The notes beneath the pieces are model-generated. The model saw only the letters and a list, made by a program, of their open reading frames with translations. It had not been told where the DNA came from and did not search any database. A stretch of 64,000 nucleotides of DNA from Promerops cafer (Eukaryota; Chordata; Aves; Passeriformes; Nectariniidae): NCBI GenBank assembly GCA_013398275.1, contig VZSE01005030.1, forward strand, positions 1 through 64,000. The letters run 5' to 3'. Made by a program: the position numbers and the translations under genes. Shown here in pieces: positions 1-9,479 of this stretch (its first letter is position 1; the number at the start of each line of letters is the position of its first letter).

Positions 1-2730
1 CCCCGAGAGCAGGGCAGTGAAGAAGGGTGAGAGGGAATAGGAAACAGTTCATGTCTTGAGAGCACAGACTGTGACCCCACTGGCCAGTCTGTGCTGCAGC
101 TTTCCCAGGGCTGCATTCAGGACAGGGGGTCCCGTGGGCAGGAGCTCAAATTGCTCTGGTGTGTGAGTTGGGAGGGGTTTGTTCCATTTCATACAGTGAT
201 TCTGAACTGCTCTCCCCAGGCCTGTGGGCTTGGGGCACTCCAGGCAGGGCTGGGGCTGGGGTTCCCAGGACACTCCTGCCCCAGGGGTGGGGGAGCTGAC
301 TGGGATGTGCCCTGTGCTCCTCCACGGACGTGGCCCAGCTCCAGCCAGAGGAGGGTGGGTGGGTGCACGTTCTGCAGGAGCTCTGGATAACTTCAGCTGC
401 CTCGGGGAAAAGAGCTTTGGATTTAAACATTCCTAAAAAGGACCTAATCCCCAGCAGCCTCCCTTAATCAAAGCAGCCTGTCTGAAGCTGCCTCCAGAGG
501 TGGGTGCTGGCTGCTGGGGCCAGCCTGGCTGCCAGGCTGAGTCCTCCTGGGGTTTCCCTGCACCATGGGAGGGTGTGATGGCCCTGGACCAGAGCTCTCT
601 GTTACACACACAGCATCACCCCAGCCTTGCTGCGCTTGCCTGGTCCCTGAGCTCCCCGAGTGCTGCTGCCACTGCTGGGTGCCCACCCAGCAGGACCTTG
701 TCCTCTCTCCTGAGGCTTCTGGCTGGCCCTGAGGATCTGTGATGTTGGCCCAGGGCACCTGAACAGTGTTTTCAGAGAGAGGCAAATGGAGGGGTGCAGA
801 GGGATCCCATCTCCACGTACACCAGTGGCTTGTCCCTGTGCTCAGGGCAAGGAAAAGCTGCTGCCAGCCCCTGGAAGGGATTTGTTGCTTTCTTTCCAGC
901 TGCTGTGGTCATCACTAAACAGGTGAGGTGCCTCCAGGAAGGCAGATTTTGAGGCCAGTGATGGCAGGGAAGATCAGGGCTGCAGCAGAGGAGAAAAGAG
1001 CAAGGACAGCCCAGGCAGGTGAGGGCTGCAGTTCCTCCAAGGGTGCAGAGGGAATGTCTGCAGTGGCTTTTGAGACCATGCACTGATGGGGTGAGTCCTG
1101 CAAAGGTGGAGGGAGGACAAGCACCCCCTCTCCTTGGGAAGGAGGAGGAGGGACAGGCAAATACAGGAGTGAATATGAGCATCCTGTGAGCATCCTGAGG
1201 AGATGGGAGAAATGACATCCAACGTTTTTCAAAGATAGTTGTAACCACAGAATCTAGTTTCTTCCTCTTATAGGATATTCAGAGAATAGCTGTTAATAGT
1301 TACTGGGATGAATTGGAAAGAGTTCTCCAGAGCTGGGGAAATGAAATATTCCATAAATGGTGGGAGAACAGAGTGAGACAGAGATGGACATAGTTTGTCT
1401 GCCCATGGAATTTGGAGGGGAAGGGGAGCTGAGAGGCACCCGAGCACTGCAGGAGACAGGTTTGGGATGGAAATCATAAACTGGAGGAAAGGTCTGAAAG
1501 CAGGTGCTGCAGAGGAGGATGAGAGTGAGCAAATGCACGTTCCAGGATGGGGAGGGTGAAGGGCTGAAAGGAAAACAAGCCTGGGGGCATCGCAGCACTC
1601 GCACTCCACAGCAGGGATAACACCCCGGGGCCCGAGAATGGCAAACAGCCATTAAAATGTATAAATAGGTGTGTTGCATATGCAAGGGATGAAGTAATGC
1701 CGGGCCACGCTGGAGCCGTGTGGAACCATATTTGGGCACCTCTCGGGCAGGGAGGGAGGGAGACCTGGGTGCTGTGTGCCCCCAGCATCCTGCCGGGAGC
1801 GGGCAGCGCAGGACGGGAGCGAGGGAGCCCGCGGAGAAGTTGCAGGTGAAGCACGATAAGAGGTTTCAAATATGCAAAACACGGGCAGAAAGGAGACAGC
1901 GGTGCTTGGTTCTCCCAGCCTCCCTTGGGCAGGGTGTGGAGTTGGCTCCGGGGAGTGAGGTTTGTGTAAAACTTTGGGAAATTGCTGGAGCTGCGCGAGT
2001 GCAGCACCGAAGTGGATTGAGGAGAGAGGCTGCAGAGCTGCTGCCGCTGAGCCCCGGGACAGAGGGTGGTTTAGGCAGACACAGGACTCTGCTCAGGGGT
2101 CTCAGAGGTCCCACTCTGCCTGTTTGTCACCCCTCCTGCCTGCCAAGGGTCCAGCTGGAACTTCCCCCTGCCCAGCACTGAGCTGCTCTCGCTGGCAGTG
2201 CTCAGCTATTTAACACCGATTTAACACCATTCCTCTGCAGGAGTTCCTAAAACATCTGGATTTAGGTGCAAAGTTTCGGGCAGCTGCATCTGAAAACTGC
2301 CAGGGTGGTGAGATCAGGGAGTCACAGCTCCGATGGATTGGTTTCCAGGTGGGATGGGTTAGAGGCACGTGGAAAGCAGCCAGCACTGAAACCAGAGTGT
2401 GCAGATGAATGATGTAATAAACTCATCTGAAAACTCATCTTTTACCTCCCCTTGACACTTTCCTCTCATCAATCCAGTTTATCGATATATATTAGGTATT
2501 ATTTCAGGGTCTGTATCCAGAGCTACCTCAGGGCACTTGTAGCCATGCCCAGGAAGTGTCTGCAGAAGGAGCAGCCCTCCCCAGCACACTTTGTATTCCC
2601 CAGTTGCAGATGTGGAGCTGGTGGTCTGCCTCTGTCTCCCTGGGCAATGTGGATGTGACATCAGCTCCTGCTCCCCCTCCAGCTCCAGAGCTCACAGCAG
2701 AGCCCCTCACAGCTCCATGCAGGTTACAAA
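1..2730. other. flank with no recognisable gene
   Basis: Six-frame reading shows only short, overlapping, low-complexity open frames with no recognisable domain, and I saw no convincing exon with matched splice sites. A small CpG-richer patch lies near 1780-1830. Nothing else is supported here. Confidence 0.5.
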
Positions 2731-2733
2731 CAG

Positions 2734-2910
2734 TCCAGGATCTTCTGTGGATGCTAATTTGAATTTTGTGCTTCCTGTGATGTCTTATCAGTGCATCCCT
2801 CAGGCTGGAATTCAGCCGCCCTAATTTTGGTAACTTGAGGAAACCTGAGTAAGTCTGCCTGGGATTTCCCCATCCCTGCCTCCTGAAAAAAGCCTGTCCA
2901 GGAACCCAGG
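2734..2910. repeat. dispersed repeat, copy A (unnamed family)
   Basis: This segment aligns, without large gaps and by eye at about three quarters identity over 95 bp (2773-2867), with 9343-9438. Both copies contain an 'aggctggaattcagc'-like core, then 'gaggaaa..ctgagtaag', then 'cctgggattt'. Similarity fades gradually on both sides. It does not match the CR1 3' end I know, so I leave the family unnamed. The minus strand is open in the same frame in both copies. Confidence 0.6.
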
Positions 2911-3247
2911 CCTGGGAAAATACCACCTGGAAAACCTCCCCTGAGGTGAGAGGTGAGGGCGTTTTTGTGGCCAGCAAGTGATATGTGAAAGAATGTAAAG
3001 CATTAATTGCAGCCAAACCCTCTGTTTTCACCTTTTCCTTTGCCCCTGTCCTGCTCCTATCAAATGTGCCTCACTGTCCAAATGCTCTCACTCAAACAAG
3101 ACCCATGTGCTATCTTTCCTGTTCTCCTGAGAAAAAAAAAAAAAAAGTTTAAAAAAAATTCAAAATCCTGCAAAAAGACATTCCCAGAAATTACGGTTTA
3201 CTTTGAAAGTAACACAACTTTTGTGCAACACAATTTTTGTGCAGCAG

Positions 3248-3334
3248 TAGATGCAGTCTGGAATCAGGGAATCCTGTGCAGTCTGAAAATCAGGGAATCC
3301 TGTAGATGCAGTCTGGAATCAGGGAATCCTGTGC
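3248..3334. repeat. short tandem repeat, about 3 copies of a 25-30 bp unit
   Basis: The unit 'gcagtctggaatcagggaat' followed by 'cctgt' is repeated three times. The middle copy is shorter and has 'gaaaatc' in place of 'ggaatc'. It is non-coding as far as I can see. Confidence 0.8.
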
Positions 3335-3689
3335 TGCATTCCCACCCAGCCATCCCCAGCTGCCAGGTTTTCCAAAACCATGACTGAAGGAGTTTTTGCC
3401 CTCTCAGCTGGAACAACCTGGTGTTTTTATCCTGGGCTTTTCCTGACATACCAAGCAAACTGCCCAGCTCTTCCTGAGAGGACTTCACACACCCCGCTGT
3501 GGGATCAAGGTCCCTGAGTCACGGGCTTGCTCTGCCTTCACTGGGGGCCTCCTTCTCCCTGGGTGCCTTGGAAGGTCAGTTCTGAGCTTTTCCTTCCAGG
3601 ATAAGCTGGCCCTTGGCTTCAAGGTTGTTGCTTTTCTCTCATCTTTCACTCATCCCATTTTTGTCTATAAAAATTCCCTCTCCAAACCC

Positions 3690-4437
3690 ATTTTTCTTCC
3701 AAAAAATGCCATTTTGTTCCCCAAAACGCCCACTTGTGTCCTAATAAATCCTAAAAAAGGTCCTCATTTCCCTCCTAGAAAATCCCATTCTCCTTCCCCA
3801 AACCCCCCTTCTTCCCCAAATCTGATTTTCCTGCCCATTTTCCCTCAAATCCCTGCTTTCCTGCCCATTTTCTCTCATTCCTGTTTTCCCATTTTTTTCC
3901 ATTTCCTCCTGTTTTTTGCCATTTTCCATCAGCTTTTCCCATCTTCCAACCCATTTTTTCTGGTTTTTCCCATTTCCCTGCCAGTTTTTCCCATTTTCTT
4001 GCTTTCTCAGTATTTTTTCCCTGCCTTTTTCACATTTTTTCCCAGCAGTTTTCCCATTTTCCTGCTCTCCCAACAGTTTTTCCTGCTTTCTCATTGTTTT
4101 TTCCCTTTTTTTCCCCACCAGTTTTTTCCCATTTTTCAGCCCATTTTTTCTGGCTTTCCTGCTGTTTTTTCCTGTTTTTCTCTCTTTCTTGCCAGTTCTT
4201 CCTGCTTTCCTGCCCACTTTTTTTCTCCATTTTTTCCCCTTTTCCTGCCATTTTGCCTATTTTCCCACTTTCCCACCAGTTTTTCCCACCTGTTTTCCCA
4301 CCATTTCCTCCCCATATTCCTGCCCATTTCCCCCCCCCATTCTCCTGCCCATTTCCCCCCTTTCCAAGCCTGTTTTTCCCCTTTTCCCACTGTTTTCCCC
4401 CCTTTTCCCGCCCATTTTTCTCCATTTTTCCTCCCAG
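3690..4437. repeat. long T/C-rich (homopyrimidine) tract
   Basis: About 750 bp consist almost entirely of 'ttttcccattttcc'-type units with very few purines on the plus strand. The open frames across it encode only Phe/Pro/Ser (plus strand) or Lys/Gly/Asn/Glu (minus strand) low complexity and are not genes. It directly abuts the minus-strand exon-like segment at 4438-4587, so it may lie in that gene's intron. Confidence 0.85.
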
Positions 4438-4587
4438 TACAGATCTCGTCGAGGTCGAGGTCCTCGTAGATGACCACATAGAGGAACTTGTTCTCCACAA
4501 AGTCGGGCTCCTGGCAGGAATGCACGTAGTGTTCCACGTCATCCTTCAGAAAGATGAGTGAAGAAGTGCCTGGGGTTTGCTCCAGCA
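4438..4587 (-). CDS. possible lone coding exon of an unidentified minus-strand gene
   Basis: Read on the minus strand, this is a short open segment with strong C/G third-position bias. It encodes an acidic peptide containing the stretches FLKDDVEHYVHSCQEPDF and VENKFLYVVIYEDLDLDEI. A good acceptor (pyrimidine tract ending in 'cctccacag') precedes it at 4588-4590. A 'gt' follows the ATC codon near 4440 but is a weak donor (gtactg). The adjacent T/C tract starts exactly where the coding-like signal ends. I do not recognise the protein. It could be an exon of a gene running leftwards out of the window, or an exon relic. The plus-strand reading also has an acceptor-like border, but its codon pattern is poorer. 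Confidence 0.4.
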
Positions 4588-4599
4588 CTGTGGAGGATG

Positions 4600-6540
4600 G
4601 AAGGAGCGTCTCTGCCCTCCCCGCAGGTCCCTGCAGCGCAGGCAGCACAAACAGCTCTGCATTCCTGGGTGGCTCGAGGTCAGAACACGATGCTGAGCGC
4701 TGCAGAACTCTTTGGCCTGACGTGACCTGGTGTCCTCAGCTCCATCTGTGCCGTGGGCTCCGTCACTTCCAGCTGCAAAGGCCACTCCTTGGTGCTTCCT
4801 TCTGCCAAACATCCAGCTCTGAGTGCTGCTCCCGATGCAGCCACAGCTCAGTTTCTGTCTTTGGTGGGCAGTGAAACGCACTGAAGTCTCTGGGTGAGAA
4901 AGGGTAGATGAAATTCCATTCTTTGGATCCAGTTCAACAGGTATTTTTATTTCTCCTTGCACCTGGTGGGCAGAAAATCTGCTGCTTGCAGGGCTGATTC
5001 ATCTCCTCACCTGAGGAGGATCCAGTGACCTGCTTGGACAAGCTCACCTGGGAGTTACAAATACATCCCTGTGTTACTCTGGCATGACAATAACGGGTAA
5101 CAGGGACTGGAAATAGGAATGGGATTTGTCCCTACAGGTCCCCCCCATCTTCCTGGGGCTCCTTCTGGGGCTGAGTTCGCCTCCCTCCTGCTGGGAGTTG
5201 GGCAATGCTGGGGAGATGGATTGGGGGGGGAGAGGTGGAACTTCACTGAAAACCTCTACATGATGAACAGCAGGGGATGCCACTGGTGCCAGAGCTGGAG
5301 GCACCCCCTGGGTGCCTGTGCTTCAGGAGCTGCCTGTTGGCTTCACCGGGGTGACACAGCTCAGGTGATGGGACAGCTGGGAAAAGCTGATTTGATCTGT
5401 CTTCCTCCTTGGATATGATCCTGATTGAAATAAAGAGAGTTGAATGTAATACCAAATCCTTGGGTTTTGTCTTTAACATCCACCCAACAGCCAGGTGTGC
5501 ATTTAGGGCAGTGCCTGTGGCACTTTCTCCTGGCCTGAAACCCCATGGTCTGCGAGGATGTTACCAATCCCCAGCCTGACTCACTCAGGGTGGGTCTGAG
5601 GGCCCAGACACCACAGGGCAAAGCAGCAGCAATCCACATGAGTTATTTCTTAATTGTGTGCTTCTTTTAAACCACTAATGTGCCTTGGGTGCTGCCTGAC
5701 AACATTTCACCAGTCCAGACAGGGGTGGGGGGTGGCTGGGCCATGGTCACTGAGAACAATGTTTGCCACCAGAATTAAGGGATGAGCCATTGCACCCCAC
5801 TCCAACCAGCTTCCCTGGGAGACCGTGACCCATGGGGCTGCCTGGGCCAATTTTTCACATCTTAGGAGCTGCCTTGCCATGAGTGGGGGATTTTGGAAGC
5901 AGCAGTTTTTTCTCCCAGCCCTCTGGACTTTGCCTTGTAGAGGAGAGGGGGGAAAAGATTAGCAAAAGCCACTGAAGTGCTGTCTGTAAGCCCTGGCTGT
6001 GCCTCAGGTTTAAGCACTCGCCTGGGCAGCACAAGGGAGAGCCCTGAGGAAGGATTTTTGAGCAGCAAGTGCCTTGAGGGGAGCCACAGGCTCCAGCTCC
6101 AGGTTTGAATGGGGATTAGGGGTGATTGCAAAAGCCACCAGCAGTGCTGCCAGGTGGAATTAATGCCCCAGCACCTTGGATGTGTTGGGTGGCACATTCC
6201 TACAGGAGGGATCCCACGTACTGTAGTCACTGTGTCAGTTATTTTATTTTTGCCTGAGTTTCCAGTGGAATAAGCCTGAAGAGTGAGAGTTCTCCCACGG
6301 TGACAGCAGGTGACACAGTGGTGATTTACAGGGCTTGATGCCTTGTGACTCAAAGCCAACTTTGGTCTTCCAAGAAGCAGAAAGCAAGAAATTTTAGGGA
6401 GCCCAAAGGGCAAGAGGACGTGTCAAAGAATAGTTTTTAAATTGTCAAAAGATAGTTTTAAAATTGGAATTTTTGCCCTTTGCTGCTTTGTGGTGGCTAA
6501 AGGCTGCCTCAAAAAAACTTGGGAGTGATCAAGTTCTATT
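4600..6540. other. intergenic stretch, nothing recognised
   Basis: No recognisable exon, repeat or RNA gene was seen. The short open frames are overlapping and without known motifs. Confidence 0.4.
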
Positions 6541-6544
6541 TATC

Positions 6545-6646
6545 TGATCTGGTGGAAGGTGTCTCTGCCCATGGCAGCGGGGTTGGAGCCAGATGATCTT
6601 TAAGGCCCCTTCCAACCCAAACCATTCTAGGATTTTATGATTCCAT
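6545..6646 (+). mobile_element. CR1 LINE 3' fragment
   Basis: The sequence has the avian CR1 3' end: 'ggtggaaggtgtctctgccc', 'gatgatctttaaggcccc', 'ttccaacccaaaccattct' and a final 'tttatgattcc' tail. Only the last 100 bp or so remain, as is usual for 5'-truncated copies. Confidence 0.9.
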
Positions 6647-7359
6647 TGTTTGATTTTGCAGTAGCCATCCAGAGATGACTGCCCAGGGTCTTTTTACAGA
6701 AATCCATCTTCCATTCCCTCCTGCTTGAGGTGGCCCACAATGACCAAGCCACACAAAGTTTGCAGCTAAACCTTCCAAATTCATGACAAAGACCTGAGAG
6801 AGCTGTAGCCCTTTCCAACAGGTTTGTGGGCACTCAGCCCTTTCAGGCTCTGTTTAGTCACTGTAAGGCACAAAGAATTTGAACATGAGTGCTGTTCTTT
6901 TTCCTTTTCTGGGCATATCTGAGATGGAGCTTGCCAGAGCAAGTGCTGAGGTTGCTCATTTTTCTCGGGCAGAGTGCTGAGATTGCACAGGATCAGAACA
7001 GAAACTGCAGTCTCCCATCTCCATCCCTCCAGCTCAAGCCAGGGTTACTGCAGGATGGGATGGGAAGGCAGGGGACAGCATGGCCATCCTCAGATTCTGT
7101 TCTTTATAGCAAATACATGAATTTCAGTGAAGGACACACTCTCAAAAGCACTGAAATGCCTCGAGGCAAAGCCTTGTGGTAGACAGTGGTAATAAAGGAG
7201 AACAGAACTGGGGAGGAGAAAACTTGGAGCGTGCCCTTACACTGCTGTTAGCAGCAGTGCCCCTGGGCAGATACTGGGCAGATAGGGGCTGCTGGGGTAC
7301 AGACATTCCAGAGCGATTTCTGAGCCGGCCGAGCTCCTCCCATCATCACTTCACTCATC

Positions 7360-7617
7360 AAAGTAAGTATTTATAGCACAGGTAGGAGCAGGGGGAAAAT
7401 CAAAGAGGAGCTCCCTAGAAAGATGCATAAATCACTCCAAGAGTTCAGCTCTGGGGCTCTGCATTTTTTGCTTTAATGAGAGTGAATAAAAACTCTGGTA
7501 TTATTATTATTTCTTAATATTATTTCAGCGGTCTGCTTTTAGCATTAAAATAATCTTTGAGGTATTTCCACGGAGTTCTCCCAGCTTTCAGAGCTACGCC
7601 TGCAGACTGCTGAGGAC
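7360..7617 (+). promoter_or_regulatory. probable 5' region of the IER3-like gene
   Basis: A TATA-like 'tatttatag' lies near 7368-7376, about 245 bp before the ATG. An in-frame TGA at 7558-7560 closes the frame upstream and no ATG lies between it and 7618. The region is AT-rich and lacks a CpG island, unlike many immediate-early promoters. A donor-like 'caaagtaagt' (about 7357-7366) and acceptor-like 'cccagctttcag' (ending 7591) leave open a short upstream exon that would extend the protein's N-terminus. I cannot choose between the two readings. Confidence 0.4.
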
Positions 7618-8136
7618 ATGCTGTCTTACACCGGAGAAAACATTTTCTCCAGCACAGATCTGCTGAAAAACAATTCAGAAAATCTGTCCGGGCCGATGTT
7701 GGCTGCCCAAGCTGTCAGGAGACCTTCAGGCCTCTGGACAAAGCGGAGCAGGAGAGCCAGGAAGGTGCTGTACCCAGCCCACGTGAGAAAATGTTTGCCA
7801 CGTCAAGAGAAAGATCCAGTCAAGCGGTGGCTGCTCTTCTGTGCTGGCATCGTCCTCATCCAGGTGCTAACTGAGGCTCCCGAGCAGGAGAGACTGGCTG
7901 GGGGGCAGAGCCCCGCTGAGAAGCTGCTCTGTGCGGCAGCATCACCCGCAGGAGCTGCCGGGCTCGCACGGAACCGCTCCAGAGAACACTCCGCTATTGC
8001 AGGAATCATTTCCTCCGCAGCTGCGGGGCACCGGGCTCTCGGGCACAGCGCGGCTGATGTGCCTCAACAAGCCCAGAGCCATCCTCACGCTTTCTGCAGG
8101 CGCTGCTGGGCCGGCTCCTCCCGGGCACAGCTCTGA
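7618..8136 (+). CDS. IER3 (IEX-1)-like immediate early response protein
   Basis: This is a 172-codon open frame with its ATG at 7618 (G at -3). Residues about 39-90 match the conserved core of IER3/IEX-1. A basic RSRR cluster is followed by VLYP, a VRK..LP motif, an acidic/Pro linker, then a KR-flanked hydrophobic helix (WLLFCAGIVLIQVL), in the same order as in the human protein (RSRR-VLYP-VR-LP-KR-hydrophobic segment-QIL). The upstream ENIF/STDLL stretch resembles the region before the core. IER3 is a stress- and growth-factor-induced, membrane-associated regulator of apoptosis and signalling; that role is family knowledge. The human protein has about 156 residues. Two oddities appear: three extra residues (ARK) between RSRR and VLYP, and an Ala/Arg-rich C-terminus that does not resemble the human C-terminal region. 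The frame ends just before a GC-rich repeat. It lies on the same strand as, and about 32 kb upstream of, the DDR coding exons. Confidence 0.75.
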   Translation: MLSYTGENIFSSTDLLKNNSENLSGPMLAAQAVRRPSGLWTKRSRRARKVLYPAHVRKCLPRQEKDPVKRWLLFCAGIVLIQVLTEAPEQERLAGGQSPAEKLLCAAASPAGAAGLARNRSREHSAIAGIISSAAAGHRALGHSAADVPQQAQSHPHAFCRRCWAGSSRAQL

Positions 8137-8151
8137 GCGGGCTGCGAGGAG

Positions 8152-8312
8152 CTGCCCTGACCGGCCCTGCCCTGCCCTGCCCTGCCCGGCCTGGCCCTGC
8201 TTTGCCCTGCCCTGCCCTGCCTGGCCCGGCCCGGCCCGGCCCTGCCCTGCCCTGCCCTGCCCGGCCCTGCCCGGCCTGGCCCTGCTTTGCCCTGCCTGGC
8301 CTGGCCCTGCCC
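8152..8312. repeat. GC-rich simple repeat (ccctg / cccgg units)
   Basis: Tandem 'ccctgccctgcccggcctgg'-type pentamers run for about 160 bp immediately after the stop codon of the IER3-like frame, so they probably sit in its 3' UTR. Long open frames on both strands here are repeat artefacts (Pro/Ala/Leu or Gly/Arg/Ala). Confidence 0.85.
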
Positions 8313-8358
8313 TCCGCATCGGCCACCGGAGCAGCCTGCAGGCTCCTGCACCCCTCCC

Positions 8359-8505
8359 AGGGGACACCGGGACTCTGGCTGGTGACACGGGGCCAGCGGG
8401 ACACCGGGACTCTGGATGGTGACACGGGGCCAGTGGGACACCGGGACTCTGGATGGTGACACGGGGCCAGTGGGACACTGGGACTCTGGATGGTGACACG
8501 GGCCT
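8359..8505. repeat. minisatellite, 37-bp unit, about 4 copies
   Basis: The unit begins 'gggacaccgggactctgg' and ends 'atggtgacacggggccagt'. The four copies differ at only a few positions, so the array is young or homogenised. It lies in the presumed 3' UTR of the IER3-like gene. Confidence 0.9.
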
Positions 8506-8690
8506 GGCCGTGGCCACAAGAGGCGTTGATGAAAGCCCAGCAGCAAGAGCCGGGCAGTTTTTCCTGCTGATTTGTTTGTGACTGGGATTAGAGACTGTGG
8601 TTTCCAGTGGCTGCAGCAACAGGCAGCAGAATGAGAATTCCCCTCCTGGCAAAGCTGCCGAGGGCTGTTCTCCCTCGGTAACACTGCAAG

Positions 8691-8696
8691 AATAAA
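8691..8696 (+). terminator. poly(A) signal AATAAA, probably of the IER3-like gene
   Basis: A canonical AATAAA lies 555 bp after the stop codon of the IER3-like frame, on the same strand. A T-rich stretch follows at about 8705-8750. The assignment rests on position only. Confidence 0.5.
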
Positions 8697-8759
8697 CTGC
8701 TGAGTTCAGATTTTCACAGCGTGTTTTACAATTTCGATTTTGAAATTAAGATTTTCTGG

Positions 8760-9300
8760 CCATCCTAGGGAAATAAAACTGTCCAAGCAGCAAGGACAGT
8801 GGGGTGGGAACCATGGCATGACCCGGACATGGACTGAGGCACTGGGAGAGGTCCATCCACCTGGGGCAGATGCTACAGCTCTGGCTGGGGAGATGGGGCA
8901 GCAGATGAACCCAGCCCTGGGATATCTTCTTGGGAGAACCCTGGGAGATCACTAAAACCATGGGACATGCTGAGAAAAAGGGTTGATTGAGGGGTGGTTG
9001 AACTAGAAATGACCAGTGATCCCTTCTCACACAGTTCCACCATTTATTTCTGTGTTGAGCAGGGGGTTACTGGGTGGTTCTGTGCACGAAACACGGGATT
9101 GCCCCAGCTCCAGGGCAGAGCAGGTGTGGGTTTTTTGGAAAGAGGGATGGTGTGTGGGGACTGCACAGCAAGGGCAGCTTGGGCTGGGGCAGCTGCCAGG
9201 CTGTGGGAGCCAGGAGTGAGGAAACTGGGCTCAGGAGCTGCTTCTGCTCCTTGGGGCTGATTGCAGAGAGCCACTCATGGCTCCTTGCAGGAAATGCAGA
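8760..9300. other. intergenic stretch, nothing recognised
   Basis: No exon, repeat or RNA gene is recognised between the IER3-like poly(A) signal and repeat copy B. Confidence 0.4.
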
Positions 9301-9302
9301 GT

Positions 9303-9475
9303 GCAGGATTTCCAGTGAATGGTATATTCAGCTTACTGAGTTTCCTGGGCTGTTTAATCAGACAGCCCCTGAGGCTGGGATTAAGCTGCCTTAATTTAGG
9401 CATCCTGAGGAAAGTCTGAGTAAGGCTTCCTGGGATTTTCCCAGCCCGGTCTCCCGGGAAGAGGCTGCCTGGGGA
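9303..9475. repeat. dispersed repeat, copy B (same family as 2734-2910)
   Basis: This is the partner of copy A in the same orientation. The best-matching part is 9343-9438. The shared reading on the minus strand includes LPKL..LN.SLR..LI in copy A and MPKL..LN.SLR..LI in copy B. This could reflect a mobile-element ORF remnant or simply gap-free homology. Confidence 0.6.
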
Positions 9476-9479
9476 GAGG

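Noticed and set aside
3714..4648. Long open frames on both strands (up to about 250 codons)
   Set aside because: They are translations of the T/C-rich tract, with extreme Phe/Pro/Ser or Lys/Gly/Glu composition. Only the short segment at 4438-4587 looks coding.
7942..8684. Open frames of up to 236 codons over the CCCTG/CCCGG and 37-bp arrays
   Set aside because: They are repeat-driven Gly/Arg/Ala and Pro/Leu strings, overlapping on both strands and shifting frame with the repeat.
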